NCBI GenBank assembly: GCA_018664485.1
Contig: JABJOE010000002.1
Coordinates: 53,702 to 117,701, forward strand
Direction: 5' to 3'
Length of the DNA stretch: 64,000 nucleotides
DNA from: Candidatus Uhrbacteria bacterium
GTDB lineage: Bacteria; Patescibacteria; ABY1; SG8-24; UBA9934
In this document: piece after piece, positions 42,812 through 51,150 of the stretch
How positions within the stretch are numbered: position 1 is the first letter of the stretch
How the letters are laid out: each line of letters starts with the position of its first letter
The notes under the pieces: generated by a model
The model's database searches: none
Seen by the model: the letters and a program-made list of their open reading frames with translations, nothing else
What the model was told of the DNA's origin: nothing
Position numbers and translations under genes: made by a program

Positions 42812-43224
42812 TGGAGGACGCACTTATAGTCGTCGGAATTCTCGTGTTGGTACTGGCGTTACCGATCGCGATAATACTGGTCTTCACGCCTCCTGAGATC
42901 ACGGTCGGGTTTGTGCTGAGGGCATTTGAAAGGGATTGGTTCGTGGAGCCGACGCTTCAAACCGGGTCGTTGTCGCCACATTCTCTCATGTTTCGATATA
43001 GGAAAAACATCTACGTCATTAGCTATGCTCGAATCGATGATTGCGACGAGATCTTGAGGGTGGTCTTGCGCTGTGATAAGGATGGAGGTGTTGACGGGAG
43101 TCACACAGAAGACCTGCTCATCGCATTTCGAGATGGCGAAAGCACCCACCTGGACAGGCAGAGACACATCCGTTTCAGCAAGGAGCTGCTTCGCCTCGTA
43201 AAGGAGAAGCTCGATATTTCGTGA
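42811..43224 (+). CDS. Orphan membrane-anchored protein (137 aa)
   Basis: ATG at 42811 with GGGAGG upstream and overlap with the preceding 35-codon gene. An N-terminal helix (ALIVVGILVLVLALPIAIILVF) anchors a soluble domain with FVLRAFERDWFVEPTLQTGSLS, YVISYARIDDCDEILRVVLRC and an acidic-basic C-terminal helix. No family recognised. Two-gene unit with its own SD sites and a hairpin terminator, between ruvB and tRNA-Leu. Confidence 0.62.
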   Translation: MEDALIVVGILVLVLALPIAIILVFTPPEITVGFVLRAFERDWFVEPTLQTGSLSPHSLMFRYRKNIYVISYARIDDCDEILRVVLRCDKDGGVDGSHTEDLLIAFRDGESTHLDRQRHIRFSKELLRLVKEKLDIS

Positions 43225-43240
43225 GTAAAGAGCTTTCTGC

Positions 43241-43267
43241 GCGGTCGACCCACCTGGGTGCGGCCGC
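43241..43267 (+). terminator. Terminator of the 42704-43224 unit
   Basis: GCGG-CG-CCCA/TGGG-CG-CCGC imperfect arms, then ATTGCTTTTA. Confidence 0.65.
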
Positions 43268-43332
43268 GATTGCTTTTATGAGTATAGGCCTTGAAATTAA
43301 CGCTAATCTCGGATATATTCTGCGTGGACTAT

Positions 43333-43418
43333 GCCGCGGTGATGGAATGGTAGACATAGGGGACTTAAAATCCCCGGGTAGAGATACCGTGTGGGTTCAA
43401 TTCCCACCCGCGGTACCA
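43333..43418 (+). tRNA. tRNA-Leu (TAA)
   Basis: 86 nt with long variable arm, acceptor GCCGCGG/CCGCGGT, discriminator A, encoded CCA, T loop GGTTCAATTC and anticodon loop CTTAAAA giving TAA. A terminal-inverted-repeat element starts three bases after the CCA. Confidence 0.96.
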
Positions 43419-43420
43419 TC

Positions 43421-43542
43421 AAAACATCATCAGTTGGGCTATTTTCGACTCACGGGCCCCGACAGACTTCGTCTACGTACTAATAGTACGTTTCCTTGTC
43501 TGCCACCCGTTCATCGAAACTATCGCCAACTGATGATGTTTT
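43421..43542. repeat. Terminal-inverted-repeat element A after tRNA-Leu(TAA)
   Basis: 122 bases bounded by perfect 17-base arms AAAACATCATCAGTTGG and CCAACTGATGATGTTTT. Further inward, ATTTTCGA/TCGAAACT and ACGGGC/GCCACCCGT extend the pairing, and CGTACTA/TAGTACG forms an apical hairpin. No ORF. The right half (43505-43543) recurs at 49906-49944 with two mismatches in 39 bases. Confidence 0.8.
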
Positions 43543-43614
43543 AGTTATAAGCTCGCTTGCCTTCTGCTTGGCAGCATAGAAAATCGACTAAAATCTTGCG
43601 TTTTGTAATTTAAG

Positions 43615-43640
43615 ACCATAGCTTTTTGCTGTGGTTTTAT
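43615..43640 (+). terminator. Terminator-like hairpin
   Basis: ACCATAGC, TTTTT loop, GCTGTGGT, TTTAT; probably ends the tRNA-Leu/element A transcript. Confidence 0.6.
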
Positions 43641-43708
43641 TGTTTATATATAGCGAGATAACTTGACGTTTTTCCTTTAACTTTAGCCATTATTTTGCTC
43701 GTTACAAC

Positions 43709-43737
43709 TTGACAAAACAGCGTTTTTGTGCTATTAT
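43709..43737 (+). promoter_or_regulatory. Promoter of the FHA gene
   Basis: TTGACA, 17-base spacer ending in TGC, TATTAT. The leader then holds two small hairpins, GTTGCG/CGCAAC and CTCTG/CAGAG, before the FHA start codon. Confidence 0.8.
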
Positions 43738-43808
43738 ACAGGCGTCAATGAGTGATAGATGTTGCGAAAAACGCAACCTCTCTGATCACAGAGGCAGAGC
43801 AAAGACAG

Positions 43809-44177
43809 ATGATGGCAAAAAGAATCAAGAGGACTCTCTATGTTCCGCCTGCTGGTAACAAAAATGCCCGTCTCATGACCCCCTGGTCGAGAATGGGGCT
43901 GACCTTCAGCGCAAGTGGACAGAGAAGTCAGTGGACGATCGGTGCCGGTTCGAGTTGTGACATCGTGATCGACGCAGAAACGGTTTCTGGATGTCACGCA
44001 GTTCTGGTAGCGGAGTGGAATAACGGCAGCTATCAGTGGTATATCTGCGACAGCGGCTCTACCAATGGCACCGGTATTCGGGATACGTGGCTTCAGCCAA
44101 ACCTCATGTATCGCCTCGAAAACGGGGAGACCATCTGGTTGGGTAGATCCATCAGCGTAAGGCTCTACACCCGCTAG
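43809..44177 (+). CDS. Single FHA-domain protein
   Basis: 122 residues if started at ATG 43809 (or 43812); an in-frame GTG at 43752 would add 19 residues that overlap two leader hairpins. The FHA domain fills the protein: WTIGAGSSCDIVIDAETVSGCHAVLV, with the SxxH pair, and CDSGSTNGTGIRDTWL with the conserved N-G. FHA domains bind phosphothreonine peptides. No Ser/Thr kinase gene is visible in the window. Isolated unit with strong promoter and terminator. Domain call is firm; the partner is unknown. Confidence 0.82.
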   Translation: MMAKRIKRTLYVPPAGNKNARLMTPWSRMGLTFSASGQRSQWTIGAGSSCDIVIDAETVSGCHAVLVAEWNNGSYQWYICDSGSTNGTGIRDTWLQPNLMYRLENGETIWLGRSISVRLYTR

Positions 44178-44247
44178 CCTTTAAAGAAAAACAATCGAAG
44201 CGAAAAATGACGTTATCTAGGCTTACGCCCAGGGATGCTATTCGCTC

Positions 44248-44283
44248 CAGCCACCGGGTTCTCCTGGTGGCTGAAATTTTTTA
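44248..44283 (+). terminator. Terminator of the FHA gene
   Basis: CAGCCACC/GGTGGCTG with a ten-base loop, then AAATTTTTT. Confidence 0.85.
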
Positions 44284-44325
44284 ATAGACCTTTACGATTA
44301 TTTATTCTCGTCGTATCCTCTTTGC

Positions 44326-44787
44326 ATGAGTTTATATAGACCAAATGTAGCAGTCATTGTCACCGACGGGCACGGAAAAGTGCTTTTATGTGAACGTGTT
44401 GATGGTACACTTAATGTTCAGACCGTTCAGGGAGGTATTGATTTTGGAGAGAAGCCACTCGAGGCAGCTGTGCGCGAGATGCAAGAAGAGTTAGGTTTGT
44501 CGTCTGACAAATTTGAAATTTTGGACGAGCTTCCAGATACGTATAACTATGATTGGCCAGATGATGTTGCAAAGAAGCTTCACTACACTGGTTTTATAGG
44601 ACAGGAGCAGACATTTTTTCTAGCACAAGTAGATGCAAACGTATCTTTTGATCTTGATGCGCATGAACGCGAGTTCGGGAAAGTTTGGTGGGGTACAGCG
44701 CAGGAGATGATCGAAAAAGCCTGGCCGCAAAAGAGACCGGGCCTTAACGCTGCTTTGCGTGGGTTCGGTTTACTCGGTGAACGATAG
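44326..44787 (+). CDS. Nudix hydrolase, RppH-like
   Basis: 153 residues with a complete Nudix box GGIDFGEKPLEAAVREMQEELGL and the surrounding RppH pattern (YRPNVAVIVTDGHGKVLLCERVDGTLNVQTVQGG; YDWPDDVAKKLHYTGFIGQEQTFFLAQV). RppH removes pyrophosphate from mRNA 5' ends; the related Ap4A hydrolases share this layout, so the substrate is not certain. It converges on the 44770 gene and overlaps it by 18 bases. Confidence 0.87.
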   Translation: MSLYRPNVAVIVTDGHGKVLLCERVDGTLNVQTVQGGIDFGEKPLEAAVREMQEELGLSSDKFEILDELPDTYNYDWPDDVAKKLHYTGFIGQEQTFFLAQVDANVSFDLDAHEREFGKVWWGTAQEMIEKAWPQKRPGLNAALRGFGLLGER

Positions 44788-45456
44788 GCTGTTGGCGATT
44801 TCATGCACGGCTTTTTCCGTAGACCCAACCGTTTCCTCTAGATCAGTTTGACGTAGGCTCTGAGCCGAGAGCGCTATCCCATAAAACGGATGGTCGGGAT
44901 GGAAGGTGATGTATACATGTGTATCTTCGAGATCCCACCCAAACCAAGATGTATCACCTTTAATGCGTGCAAACGCGACACCGTGATCATTGATTAAAAT
45001 CTCGCAAGCTTCATTTGGCTGCACGTAGTAGGCGTCATTATTTTTATAACTATCGCAAAATTCTCGCACTGCATCTTCACTTGATGCCTCGACTGCAATG
45101 TCACCCCACCAACCATCACGTGGCATAGTCTCACCCTCACTTACGAGCATAAGAAAAGGAACATCGTAGGCTGATAGCGTAGACTCCATGCGAAATTCCT
45201 TAAGCTCTTCTGGTGGCACTCCGATCCATTCGGTTATCTCACTCCAGGCAGCTGGATATGTGAAAGATACTCCAAGCTCCTCGCTCTCAAAGTTACGGTA
45301 CCGACTTCCTTCGTAATATATTTCAGGGCTGTCATCAATTAGTCCAAGCCCGGAGGTCTGACTATTTGTTTTTGCTATGTAGTAGGCGGAGATTACGGCG
45401 ATCGCTAAAATTAGAACGATCAACGTGTATTTGAGAGCATCTTTTTTCTTTAGCAT
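44770..45456 (-). CDS. Membrane-anchored PsbP-like protein of unknown function
   Basis: 228 residues from the ATG at 45456 (MLKKKDALKYTLIVLILAIAVISAYY, a membrane anchor). The open frame continues upstream across tRNA-Gly, but that part is tRNA antisense and not protein. The soluble part has FESEELGVSFTYPAAWSEI, a motif of many short secreted beta domains, and ILINDHGVAFARIKGDTSWFGWDLEDTHVYITF. Function unknown. Confidence 0.68.
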   Translation of the reverse strand: MLKKKDALKYTLIVLILAIAVISAYYIAKTNSQTSGLGLIDDSPEIYYEGSRYRNFESEELGVSFTYPAAWSEITEWIGVPPEELKEFRMESTLSAYDVPFLMLVSEGETMPRDGWWGDIAVEASSEDAVREFCDSYKNNDAYYVQPNEACEILINDHGVAFARIKGDTSWFGWDLEDTHVYITFHPDHPFYGIALSAQSLRQTDLEETVGSTEKAVHEIANSLSFTE

Positions 45457-45533
45457 ACTGTTATATAATAGCGAACATGGGCTCGGTTGACGAGTCCTTG
45501 GGTATAGCCTAGAATTTTCTCGAGCACTATATT

Positions 45534-45608
<75 letters not shown>

Positions 45609-45700
45609 ATAGCCACCTTCCGTATGGAGGGTGTTTGTTGTTATACTTAGGCCAATAACTATTATATGGTTTGGCAATAATTTACTAGCTTACGATAGAT

Positions 45701-46807
45701 ATGAGTGAAAATGAAGAAATGGAAGTAAATCAGGATGTTATGGATGCTGCGGCCGAGCAGGTTGAAGCGCGAGAGGCTAAGCTTGAAGGCGCTGCCGAGC
45801 AAGCTGAGGCTCAAGAAACGTTGAATAGACAAGAGGCGGAAAGTTTTGTATCTGGGCTTGAGGGTGAGGGAGGTAAGGAACGTGCGCAAGAAGCGCACGA
45901 GGATTTTGAGGCGCGCGCTCAGAGTGCTCGCGAGAAAGTAGAGACGTTACTTAAGGGTGCAAAGATGGCAAAAGAAGGGTTGCACAAGCTGACGGAACGT
46001 TTTGAAAGTATTGATCTGACAGACGAGGCTTTGAACGAGAAGGGGGTAGCGGACGTGATCACCGGAGCTTTGGAAGAGCATTTTTCAGCAGATATGGACG
46101 AGCTTATGAGCGCCACCGAGGGAATGAGTCCTGCATTTTTTGCAGCTAGTTTTATGCGCGACGCTTATCGGTCAGTGATGGCAGATAGTGATGAGGAGAC
46201 AGCTGCGGCGCGAAAGAGTGTTTGGAAAAAATCTGCAAAAGTTAATCCTCTTATCGCTATGGCAGATTGGGGACACAATGTTTGGGGAGCCGCTACCAAA
46301 GAAGGCGAGGAACGTCAGGCTCATGTTGACGACATGAAGGAGACTCTTGCTAGCAATTCTTGGTTGGCAAAAATGTTCCTTCAGGATAATGGAGATGTTA
46401 TTAAGGAACAGCGAATTCGTGCACAGGTTAGTTCAGATGTACTTGCTGTACTTGCGCCGTTTAGCATGGGGCTTGGCCCTGAGGTTGCAGCAGCGGTAAA
46501 GATCGGTAAGGTTGGAATGGAAAAATATACTGAAAAGCTTCAAGGTCTTGAAACTCGAATCGATGCTGGCGAGGAAATTTCAAAGGGTGATGTCTTGTCA
46601 GAGCTTACAAAGGCATCTGTTGAGATAGTTGATAAAGACCCTGCTGAACTCATAAAACTCGCTGCCGAGGCAGCGCTTGCGTCAGGCGGTATCGAGAATG
46701 AAGCGGGACTTATGGCGCTTGAGCTACTAAAGGCAAAGCCGGAAATCGGAGTTGCTGCATTGCACAAGCTTGATAGTGCTATTACGACTGATCGCGCTGC
46801 GGCGTAG
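45701..46807 (+). CDS. Coiled-coil protein of unknown function (368 aa)
   Basis: Acidic, Ala/Glu-rich protein. Residues ~1-110 are predicted coiled coil (AAEQVEAREAKLEGAAEQ...), then a more mixed helical region with AFFAASFMRDAYRSVMA, and an Ala/Gly-rich helix near 245-265 (VLAPFSMGLGPEVAAAVKIG). No signal peptide or enzyme motif. Proteins of this style are frequent and unannotated in Patescibacteria. Stand-alone gene with a bidirectional terminator. Confidence 0.72.
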   Translation: MSENEEMEVNQDVMDAAAEQVEAREAKLEGAAEQAEAQETLNRQEAESFVSGLEGEGGKERAQEAHEDFEARAQSAREKVETLLKGAKMAKEGLHKLTERFESIDLTDEALNEKGVADVITGALEEHFSADMDELMSATEGMSPAFFAASFMRDAYRSVMADSDEETAAARKSVWKKSAKVNPLIAMADWGHNVWGAATKEGEERQAHVDDMKETLASNSWLAKMFLQDNGDVIKEQRIRAQVSSDVLAVLAPFSMGLGPEVAAAVKIGKVGMEKYTEKLQGLETRIDAGEEISKGDVLSELTKASVEIVDKDPAELIKLAAEAALASGGIENEAGLMALELLKAKPEIGVAALHKLDSAITTDRAAA

Positions 46808-46835
46808 TCACGAGACTGTAAAATAAAGAAAGAAA

Positions 46836-46864
46836 AAGAAGCGGCAAAGAGCCGCTTCTTTTTC
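46836..46864. terminator. Bidirectional terminator
   Basis: AAGAAGCGGC/GCCGCTTCTT, AAAGA loop, A and T runs on both sides. Serves the 45701 gene and the leftward 46865 gene. Confidence 0.92.
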
Positions 46865-47068
46865 TTATCGGGCAGGTGCCGCCTGTTCGCGTGCCCAGCG
46901 AATGCCGCTGCGATTACCCGCCATGTACTGTTCTTGAGCAATCTCAACAAGAAGGTTTTTTACTTGTGAACTAGTCTCGTCTGCAAGACCAAGGTTACTC
47001 ATCAGCGTTGAAAAACGATTTGATAACTCAATGTACCACTTTGCGTTTGGATTTTTTACGTGTGCCAT
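46865..47068 (-). CDS. Small conserved-looking protein (67 aa)
   Basis: 67 residues from ATG 47068 (MAHVKNPNAKWYIELSNRF), four bases after the lamin-tail gene, so part of its operon. Helical and soluble, ending REQAAPAR. The remaining frame upstream overlaps the larger gene and is not used. No family named. Confidence 0.65.
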   Translation of the reverse strand: MAHVKNPNAKWYIELSNRFSTLMSNLGLADETSSQVKNLLVEIAQEQYMAGNRSGIRWAREQAAPAR

Positions 47069-47072
47069 AGGA

Positions 47073-49226
47073 TTATGTTGATTGATAAGATCCAGGATTA
47101 AATTTGTAGATAACAAACCAGTAAGCGATCATGCTCGCGCTTCCCCCCATCAAGATTGCTCCGATCCAAGGAAAGCTATCGTCTCCAGTCGTTGTCATTC
47201 CTGCGAATGTTTCTGCGTCTTGCTCTTCTACGGTTTCGTCTACGAGTTCTGTCACGTCATCCCAGCTACGTGTGTAGAGTTGAACGACGTCTCCTCGTGT
47301 ACGAACGATTCCAGTGACCGTATAGGCGCTTGCTCCAAGGTCAGACCAGCTCATTCCAGCTTTTTCGTTTGCAATGATTTCTATTTGGCCCGAGTCGTCT
47401 CCAAGCGTGAGCACTTTGCCATCGATGCCGAGGATTTCTCCACCGACCTCCATGAGCGACCCGATGTCGTGACTGAAGACATCTGCTACAGAAGATTCGG
47501 TAGGTTCGGTGGACTGTGATCCAGTGATTTGAATGAATTCCTGCCCAGCGATTTTCACTCGTTCTTCGTTCCAGGCCGTTGACGATTCTCCCGTCACGCG
47601 CACAACGTCACCAACTTGAAGCTCTGGCCAATCTGCGTGATAGAAGTAGAGTTGCATTCCGTCAATGAAAGCAATTTGTGATCCGAATGTTCCAGGCGCC
47701 GCCGTTACCATACCCTCAACACTACTTAGACTTGATGAAGCCTCTGACTTTGATGAATCTGTTTGAGTTTCATCTTCCGGTACGTCTGCTATGGCGATAA
47801 TGTGATGAATGTCGGATTGCTCGGAAACCACATTATCCTCTCCCGTGCTCGTTTGCTCAGCGTCCGAAACATTTTCGTGTTCATCTTGCGAATCAGTGTC
47901 GGTGTCGGCCGCTTGATCGTCTGACTGTACGTTTTCATATCCAGTTTGGGTTAATTCTGGAACGGTATTTGATGCACCCGGCGTGAGAGTTGAGGTGACA
48001 TACCAGTTATAGTCCTCCATTCGTGCAAGATTCTCTCCCTTGGCAGGCGCCTCCGGATCGTATCCATATGTGAGGCTGTCGATTACCGTTCCAAGTGCGT
48101 CTTTGAGAACTACTGAGTCTCCACCGTTATTTAGATTTCCCTTTATTTTTTCAACTACAAGAAAATTTCCAGGTAAAAGAATTGTGCTTTCAAGGGCGGT
48201 TGATTTTCCTGACCCCTCTTCTATCGTCCATCCAGTAAGGTCGACCTCTACATTTGTATGGTTGAATAGTTCTACCCATTCTTCTCCGTCTGCAGGATCG
48301 GAAACGATTTCGTTAAGTATTACTGAACCAGGCTCGTATCCGGTTTGTGTTTCTGTGACTGATTCCTCCGGTTCCTCTGCAAGCTCTTCGCTTTCTTCCG
48401 TTAACTCGCTTGATGACGTTTGATCAGTTGTGTCACCAGCTTCATCTTCAGATGTGTCGGTCATTACCTGGTCAAAATCATCGTCTTGTTCTTCGGATTC
48501 AGGTTCCAAAACATCTTCGTGGAGATTGCTAGGCATGTAGAGCGAGTAACAGTTTGCCAGCTGTTCCTCACTTAGCTCGACTGTACTTTCTGATAATTCT
48601 TCAACCTCGTCGGCGGCAGCTTCTACAGTCGTTGCGGAATCCGTAGGCTGGACTGCAACAGACGAAGCGTTTGAAACTGCACCTGGGGATCCAAGCTGTG
48701 TTGTGTCGGAGAGTCCGGTAGACTGAGTAGCGCTGCTCCAGGTTCGGTCGGCAGCATTCCTTTGCATTGACACAAATGGTTCTGTTGATCCGGCTTCAGG
48801 CGCTCCTCCGTCACCCACGCCGTCGACCACAGTACCGTCGGGCATTGCCAATAAGATTTCCTGCGAGCTATTTGATAAACTTAGCGACGCGGTTACAAGA
48901 TCGGCTTCGACGGTTAGGGTAGTTTTCTCATTATCGGTAGCGTAGTTTGCAATCAATAGTGTGCCGTAAGCTTCTAGTACTGTTCTCTCGGCGATTGATA
49001 GTGCTTCTCCCTTACTTGCACTGCCGGTGATAACCCACCCGCTAAGATCCACGCTTTGGCCATCCGCGTTATGCAGCTCGATCCATTCATCGGAACGGCT
49101 TTGCGAGGACCCGGCCCAGTTGATTTCGGAGATGTAGACGTCGGGTGTAAATGTGGTCTCCGCACTGGCGGGTAGAGCTTGCATAGAGAGCAAGCCGAAT
49201 ACGAGAAAGACATATAAATATCTCAT
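47073..49226 (-). CDS. Secreted lamin-tail-domain protein with C-terminal membrane anchor
   Basis: 717 residues from ATG 49226, which gives signal peptide MRYLYVFLVFGLLSMQALPA. A first lamin-tail domain follows (VYISEINWAGSSQSRSDEWIELHNADGQSVDLSGWVI), then a long acidic Ser/Glu linker, a second lamin-tail domain (VILNEIVSDPADGEEWVELFNHTNVEVDLTGWTIEEGS), another acidic linker, an OB-fold-like region (VEGMVTAAPGTFGSQIAFI...VGDVVRVTGE) and a last membrane helix near 685-705. Lamin-tail plus OB combinations occur beside extracellular nucleases and in nucleic-acid-binding surface proteins, so a role in DNA capture is possible but not shown. No nuclease motif is visible. Confidence 0.82.
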   Translation of the reverse strand: MRYLYVFLVFGLLSMQALPASAETTFTPDVYISEINWAGSSQSRSDEWIELHNADGQSVDLSGWVITGSASKGEALSIAERTVLEAYGTLLIANYATDNEKTTLTVEADLVTASLSLSNSSQEILLAMPDGTVVDGVGDGGAPEAGSTEPFVSMQRNAADRTWSSATQSTGLSDTTQLGSPGAVSNASSVAVQPTDSATTVEAAADEVEELSESTVELSEEQLANCYSLYMPSNLHEDVLEPESEEQDDDFDQVMTDTSEDEAGDTTDQTSSSELTEESEELAEEPEESVTETQTGYEPGSVILNEIVSDPADGEEWVELFNHTNVEVDLTGWTIEEGSGKSTALESTILLPGNFLVVEKIKGNLNNGGDSVVLKDALGTVIDSLTYGYDPEAPAKGENLARMEDYNWYVTSTLTPGASNTVPELTQTGYENVQSDDQAADTDTDSQDEHENVSDAEQTSTGEDNVVSEQSDIHHIIAIADVPEDETQTDSSKSEASSSLSSVEGMVTAAPGTFGSQIAFIDGMQLYFYHADWPELQVGDVVRVTGESSTAWNEERVKIAGQEFIQITGSQSTEPTESSVADVFSHDIGSLMEVGGEILGIDGKVLTLGDDSGQIEIIANEKAGMSWSDLGASAYTVTGIVRTRGDVVQLYTRSWDDVTELVDETVEEQDAETFAGMTTTGDDSFPWIGAILMGGSASMIAYWFVIYKFNPGSYQST

Positions 49227-49453
49227 AATAATTTCGGGAATATTTCCCAGATGTAATTTGTTAAGGTGCAAGGCCTTGCTGTCCCGTGCGCAATATCGAG
49301 ACAGAATGAAACTCCCCACCCGCAAAAGCGAGTAGGGAGTTTGTATATCCATTACCCCATGTATGAAGGTCTGCGTCAAGTATAGGTTGTGGAAGGGTTG
49401 ATAAAAAGTCGCTATTCTGGCATACTTGGCGAGCCTAAGAAATAGGCGTACGT

Positions 49454-49538
49454 GCCGGGATGGTGGAATTGGTAGACACGCGTGCCTTAGGAGCACGTGC
49501 CGTAAGGTGTGCAGGTTCGAGTCCTGTTCCCGGTACCA
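49454..49538 (+). tRNA. tRNA-Leu (TAG)
   Basis: 85 nt with long variable arm, acceptor GCCGGGA/TCCCGGT, discriminator A, encoded CCA, T loop GGTTCGAGTC, anticodon loop CTTAGGA giving TAG. Confidence 0.96.
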
Positions 49539-49546
49539 TCAAAATG

Positions 49547-49573
49547 ACGCAACCGAAAGGTTGGGTCTTTTTG
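49547..49573 (+). terminator. Terminator of tRNA-Leu(TAG)
   Basis: ACGCAACC, GAAA, GGTTGGGT, then CTTTTTG. The left arm is the same octamer as in the palindromes at 27289, 49956 and 54092. Confidence 0.85.
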
Positions 49574-49755
49574 ATTCTGCGACAGGACTCGATCGGATTT
49601 AATTGTCCTGCTTGCCTGCCGTAGCTTCAGCGAAGGCAGGTTCCCGGTACCACTGAGCTGAGCTCGGTTTGATCGATGTGATACGGAAGCTGAGCTTCCG
49701 TTAGGACAAACGTCAAGATAGGCTTAGCTTGGTGATAGTCCAGCTCAGCTGGAAC

Positions 49756-49894
49756 AAAACGCTCTCAGATAGCGATCTGTTGGATTGCAGCTATGATCCT
49801 CGACACCGACCAATGGGGTCGGCTTACTCTGGTTCTCGCTGCGCCTGTCTGCCGACAGGCAGGCACCAACATCTCATCTATCTGATAGCGTTTT
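49756..49894. repeat. Terminal-inverted-repeat element B
   Basis: 139 bases bounded by AAAACGCTCTCAGATAG and CTATCTGATAGCGTTTT (16 of 17 pairs). An inner GCCTGTC/GACAGGC hairpin lies at 49845-49861. The arms resemble those of element A (AAAAC...TCAG.T.G), and right after it stands the right half of element A. Confidence 0.72.
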
Positions 49895-49955
49895 TGAATT
49901 ACGACACCCGTTCACCGAAACTATCACCAACTGATGATGTTTTATTTTTATGTAG

Positions 49956-49976
49956 ATACGCAACCGGGTTGCGTAT
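49956..49976. repeat. 21-bp palindrome ATACGCAACC-G-GGTTGCGTAT
   Basis: Perfect 10-base arms around one base, followed by TTTTGATT, so it may act as a terminator. The 17-bp core recurs at 27293-27309 and 54092-54108. Confidence 0.75.
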
Positions 49977-50076
49977 TTTGATTCTGCGATCTGTGGGTTC
50001 AATTTTATAAATATAAGAAAATATCGTGAGTTAAAAGTAGCCTGACTCATTATGTTTTAGTTTTTGGATGCACGTA

Positions 50077-50102
50077 GGGCCTGGTCGAAGTAGACCAGGC
50101 CC
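50077..50102 (-). terminator. Terminator of the 50113 gene
   Basis: GGGCCTGGTC/GACCAGGCCC, GAAGTA loop; minus-strand flank is weakly T-rich. Confidence 0.75.
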
Positions 50103-50112
50103 CAAGGACGTT

Positions 50113-51090
50113 TCAATTTGTGTTGTCGAGCACATCTCGAAGCGTGTTCGATCTGTTCTCGGTCACCTCCACGAGTTTCACCAAGTGCTCTGACACAACT
50201 GTCAGTTGCGCCCTCCGCTCAGGCGAAATGTCGTCTCGTCTCGCCTCGGCAGTTACCTCATGCATGATTTTTGCAAGCGAAAGTCTGGTGGCAGATAGAC
50301 GCTCAGCGAGCGTGCCTCCGGGGGTGAGCCCGATGGCTTTGGTAAGCCTGAGCGCCTCAAGGGCTGATGGGTCAACGTCCATTTCGTCGAGCCTTATCAG
50401 GACGTCCCGCAAATAGACAGCGATTGCAGCGGAGGCCGCGTAGCCTTCGTTATCCAGGGTAACCGCAGCCTTTGTACGCTCGAGCAAAGCGGCCATCCTT
50501 GCGATTGGCTCCAGGTTGAGCCTCCCCATCTGTTGAGTGAAGTTGCCAAGGATAGAGAGCGTACGGGCAAACTGCCCAGCCGTTTCGAGCGCCCCGCTCG
50601 TCTTAGCTTCCTTGCACGTGGCGACAAGAGCCGTTGCGTAGCCGTGGATTTCCATCGTGAGATCTTTCACACGCTCGATATGATCCTCCGCTATACTGTT
50701 CTCTTTATCCGCGATCTCCTCGGGCGTCGGCGCGTAGTAATTGCGCACGGCACCGAGCACGATCTTGTACATGAGGCAAGCTGTCATGATGCTTGCGCCA
50801 CTCCAGTAGAATGCCCTGTTGGGCTCCGCGCCACACATAAGGAAGAAGATCAGAGCCCCCAGCGCCCCGATCACCAAGAAGTACTCCTCCAAGAACGCAG
50901 CGAGAGAAGACGGTTCTCCAGATCGATAGCTGTTGGCAGCGGTCATCGTCGGGAGAAGTAGTCCAATTGCTGTACCTAGGGATAACGAGAGTATCACAGC
51001 GGCTCCAGGTGAGGTGGGTGGGATGGGAAGGGAAGGGAAGGTACTTTCAGGGCCAAACGACCGGCCGATGAAGAGAGGGAGAGTACTCAT
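50113..51090 (-). CDS. Membrane protein with helical cytoplasmic domain, unknown
   Basis: 325 residues from ATG 51090; the preceding TTG at 51108 in the same frame overlaps a TTGACA and lacks an SD site. Three hydrophobic segments (about 30-50, 70-88, 95-115) precede a long helical domain (EDHIERVKDLTMEIHGYATALVATCKEAK ... ERRAQLTVVSEHLVKLVEVTENRSNTL) that recalls bacterial signalling linkers but has no HAMP, HK or MCP motif. GC-rich isolated gene with own terminator. No family recognised. Confidence 0.66.
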   Translation of the reverse strand: MSTLPLFIGRSFGPESTFPSLPIPPTSPGAAVILSLSLGTAIGLLLPTMTAANSYRSGEPSSLAAFLEEYFLVIGALGALIFFLMCGAEPNRAFYWSGASIMTACLMYKIVLGAVRNYYAPTPEEIADKENSIAEDHIERVKDLTMEIHGYATALVATCKEAKTSGALETAGQFARTLSILGNFTQQMGRLNLEPIARMAALLERTKAAVTLDNEGYAASAAIAVYLRDVLIRLDEMDVDPSALEALRLTKAIGLTPGGTLAERLSATRLSLAKIMHEVTAEARRDDISPERRAQLTVVSEHLVKLVEVTENRSNTLRDVLDNTN

Positions 51091-51150
51091 TTTATTGACG
51101 ATTGTCAAGTATTAAGGCACTGTGGCAATAGTTTTGACCAAAATTATATT

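Larger units (their letters stand above)
49574..50076. repeat. Mosaic of tRNA-derived fragments and inverted repeats
   Basis: About 500 bases with no gene. They hold an inverted copy of 11 bases of the tRNA T arm (49582-49592), a second tRNA 3' end TTCCCGGTACCA (49641-49652), a 14-base direct repeat TTTTGATTCTGCGA (49569-49582 and 49976-49989), element B (49756-49894), a partial element A (49906-49944) and a palindrome (49956-49976). Confidence 0.75.

Noticed and set aside
43421..43542. Integron attC site
   Set aside because: Arms do not contain the RYYYAAC/GTTRRRY core boxes and no integrase is in the window.
43221..43544. 107-codon ORF across tRNA-Leu(TAA)
   Set aside because: It reads through the tRNA and the inverted-repeat element.
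51103..51108. TTG start for the 50113 gene
   Set aside because: It overlaps a TTGACA box without SD; ATG at 51090 is more likely.
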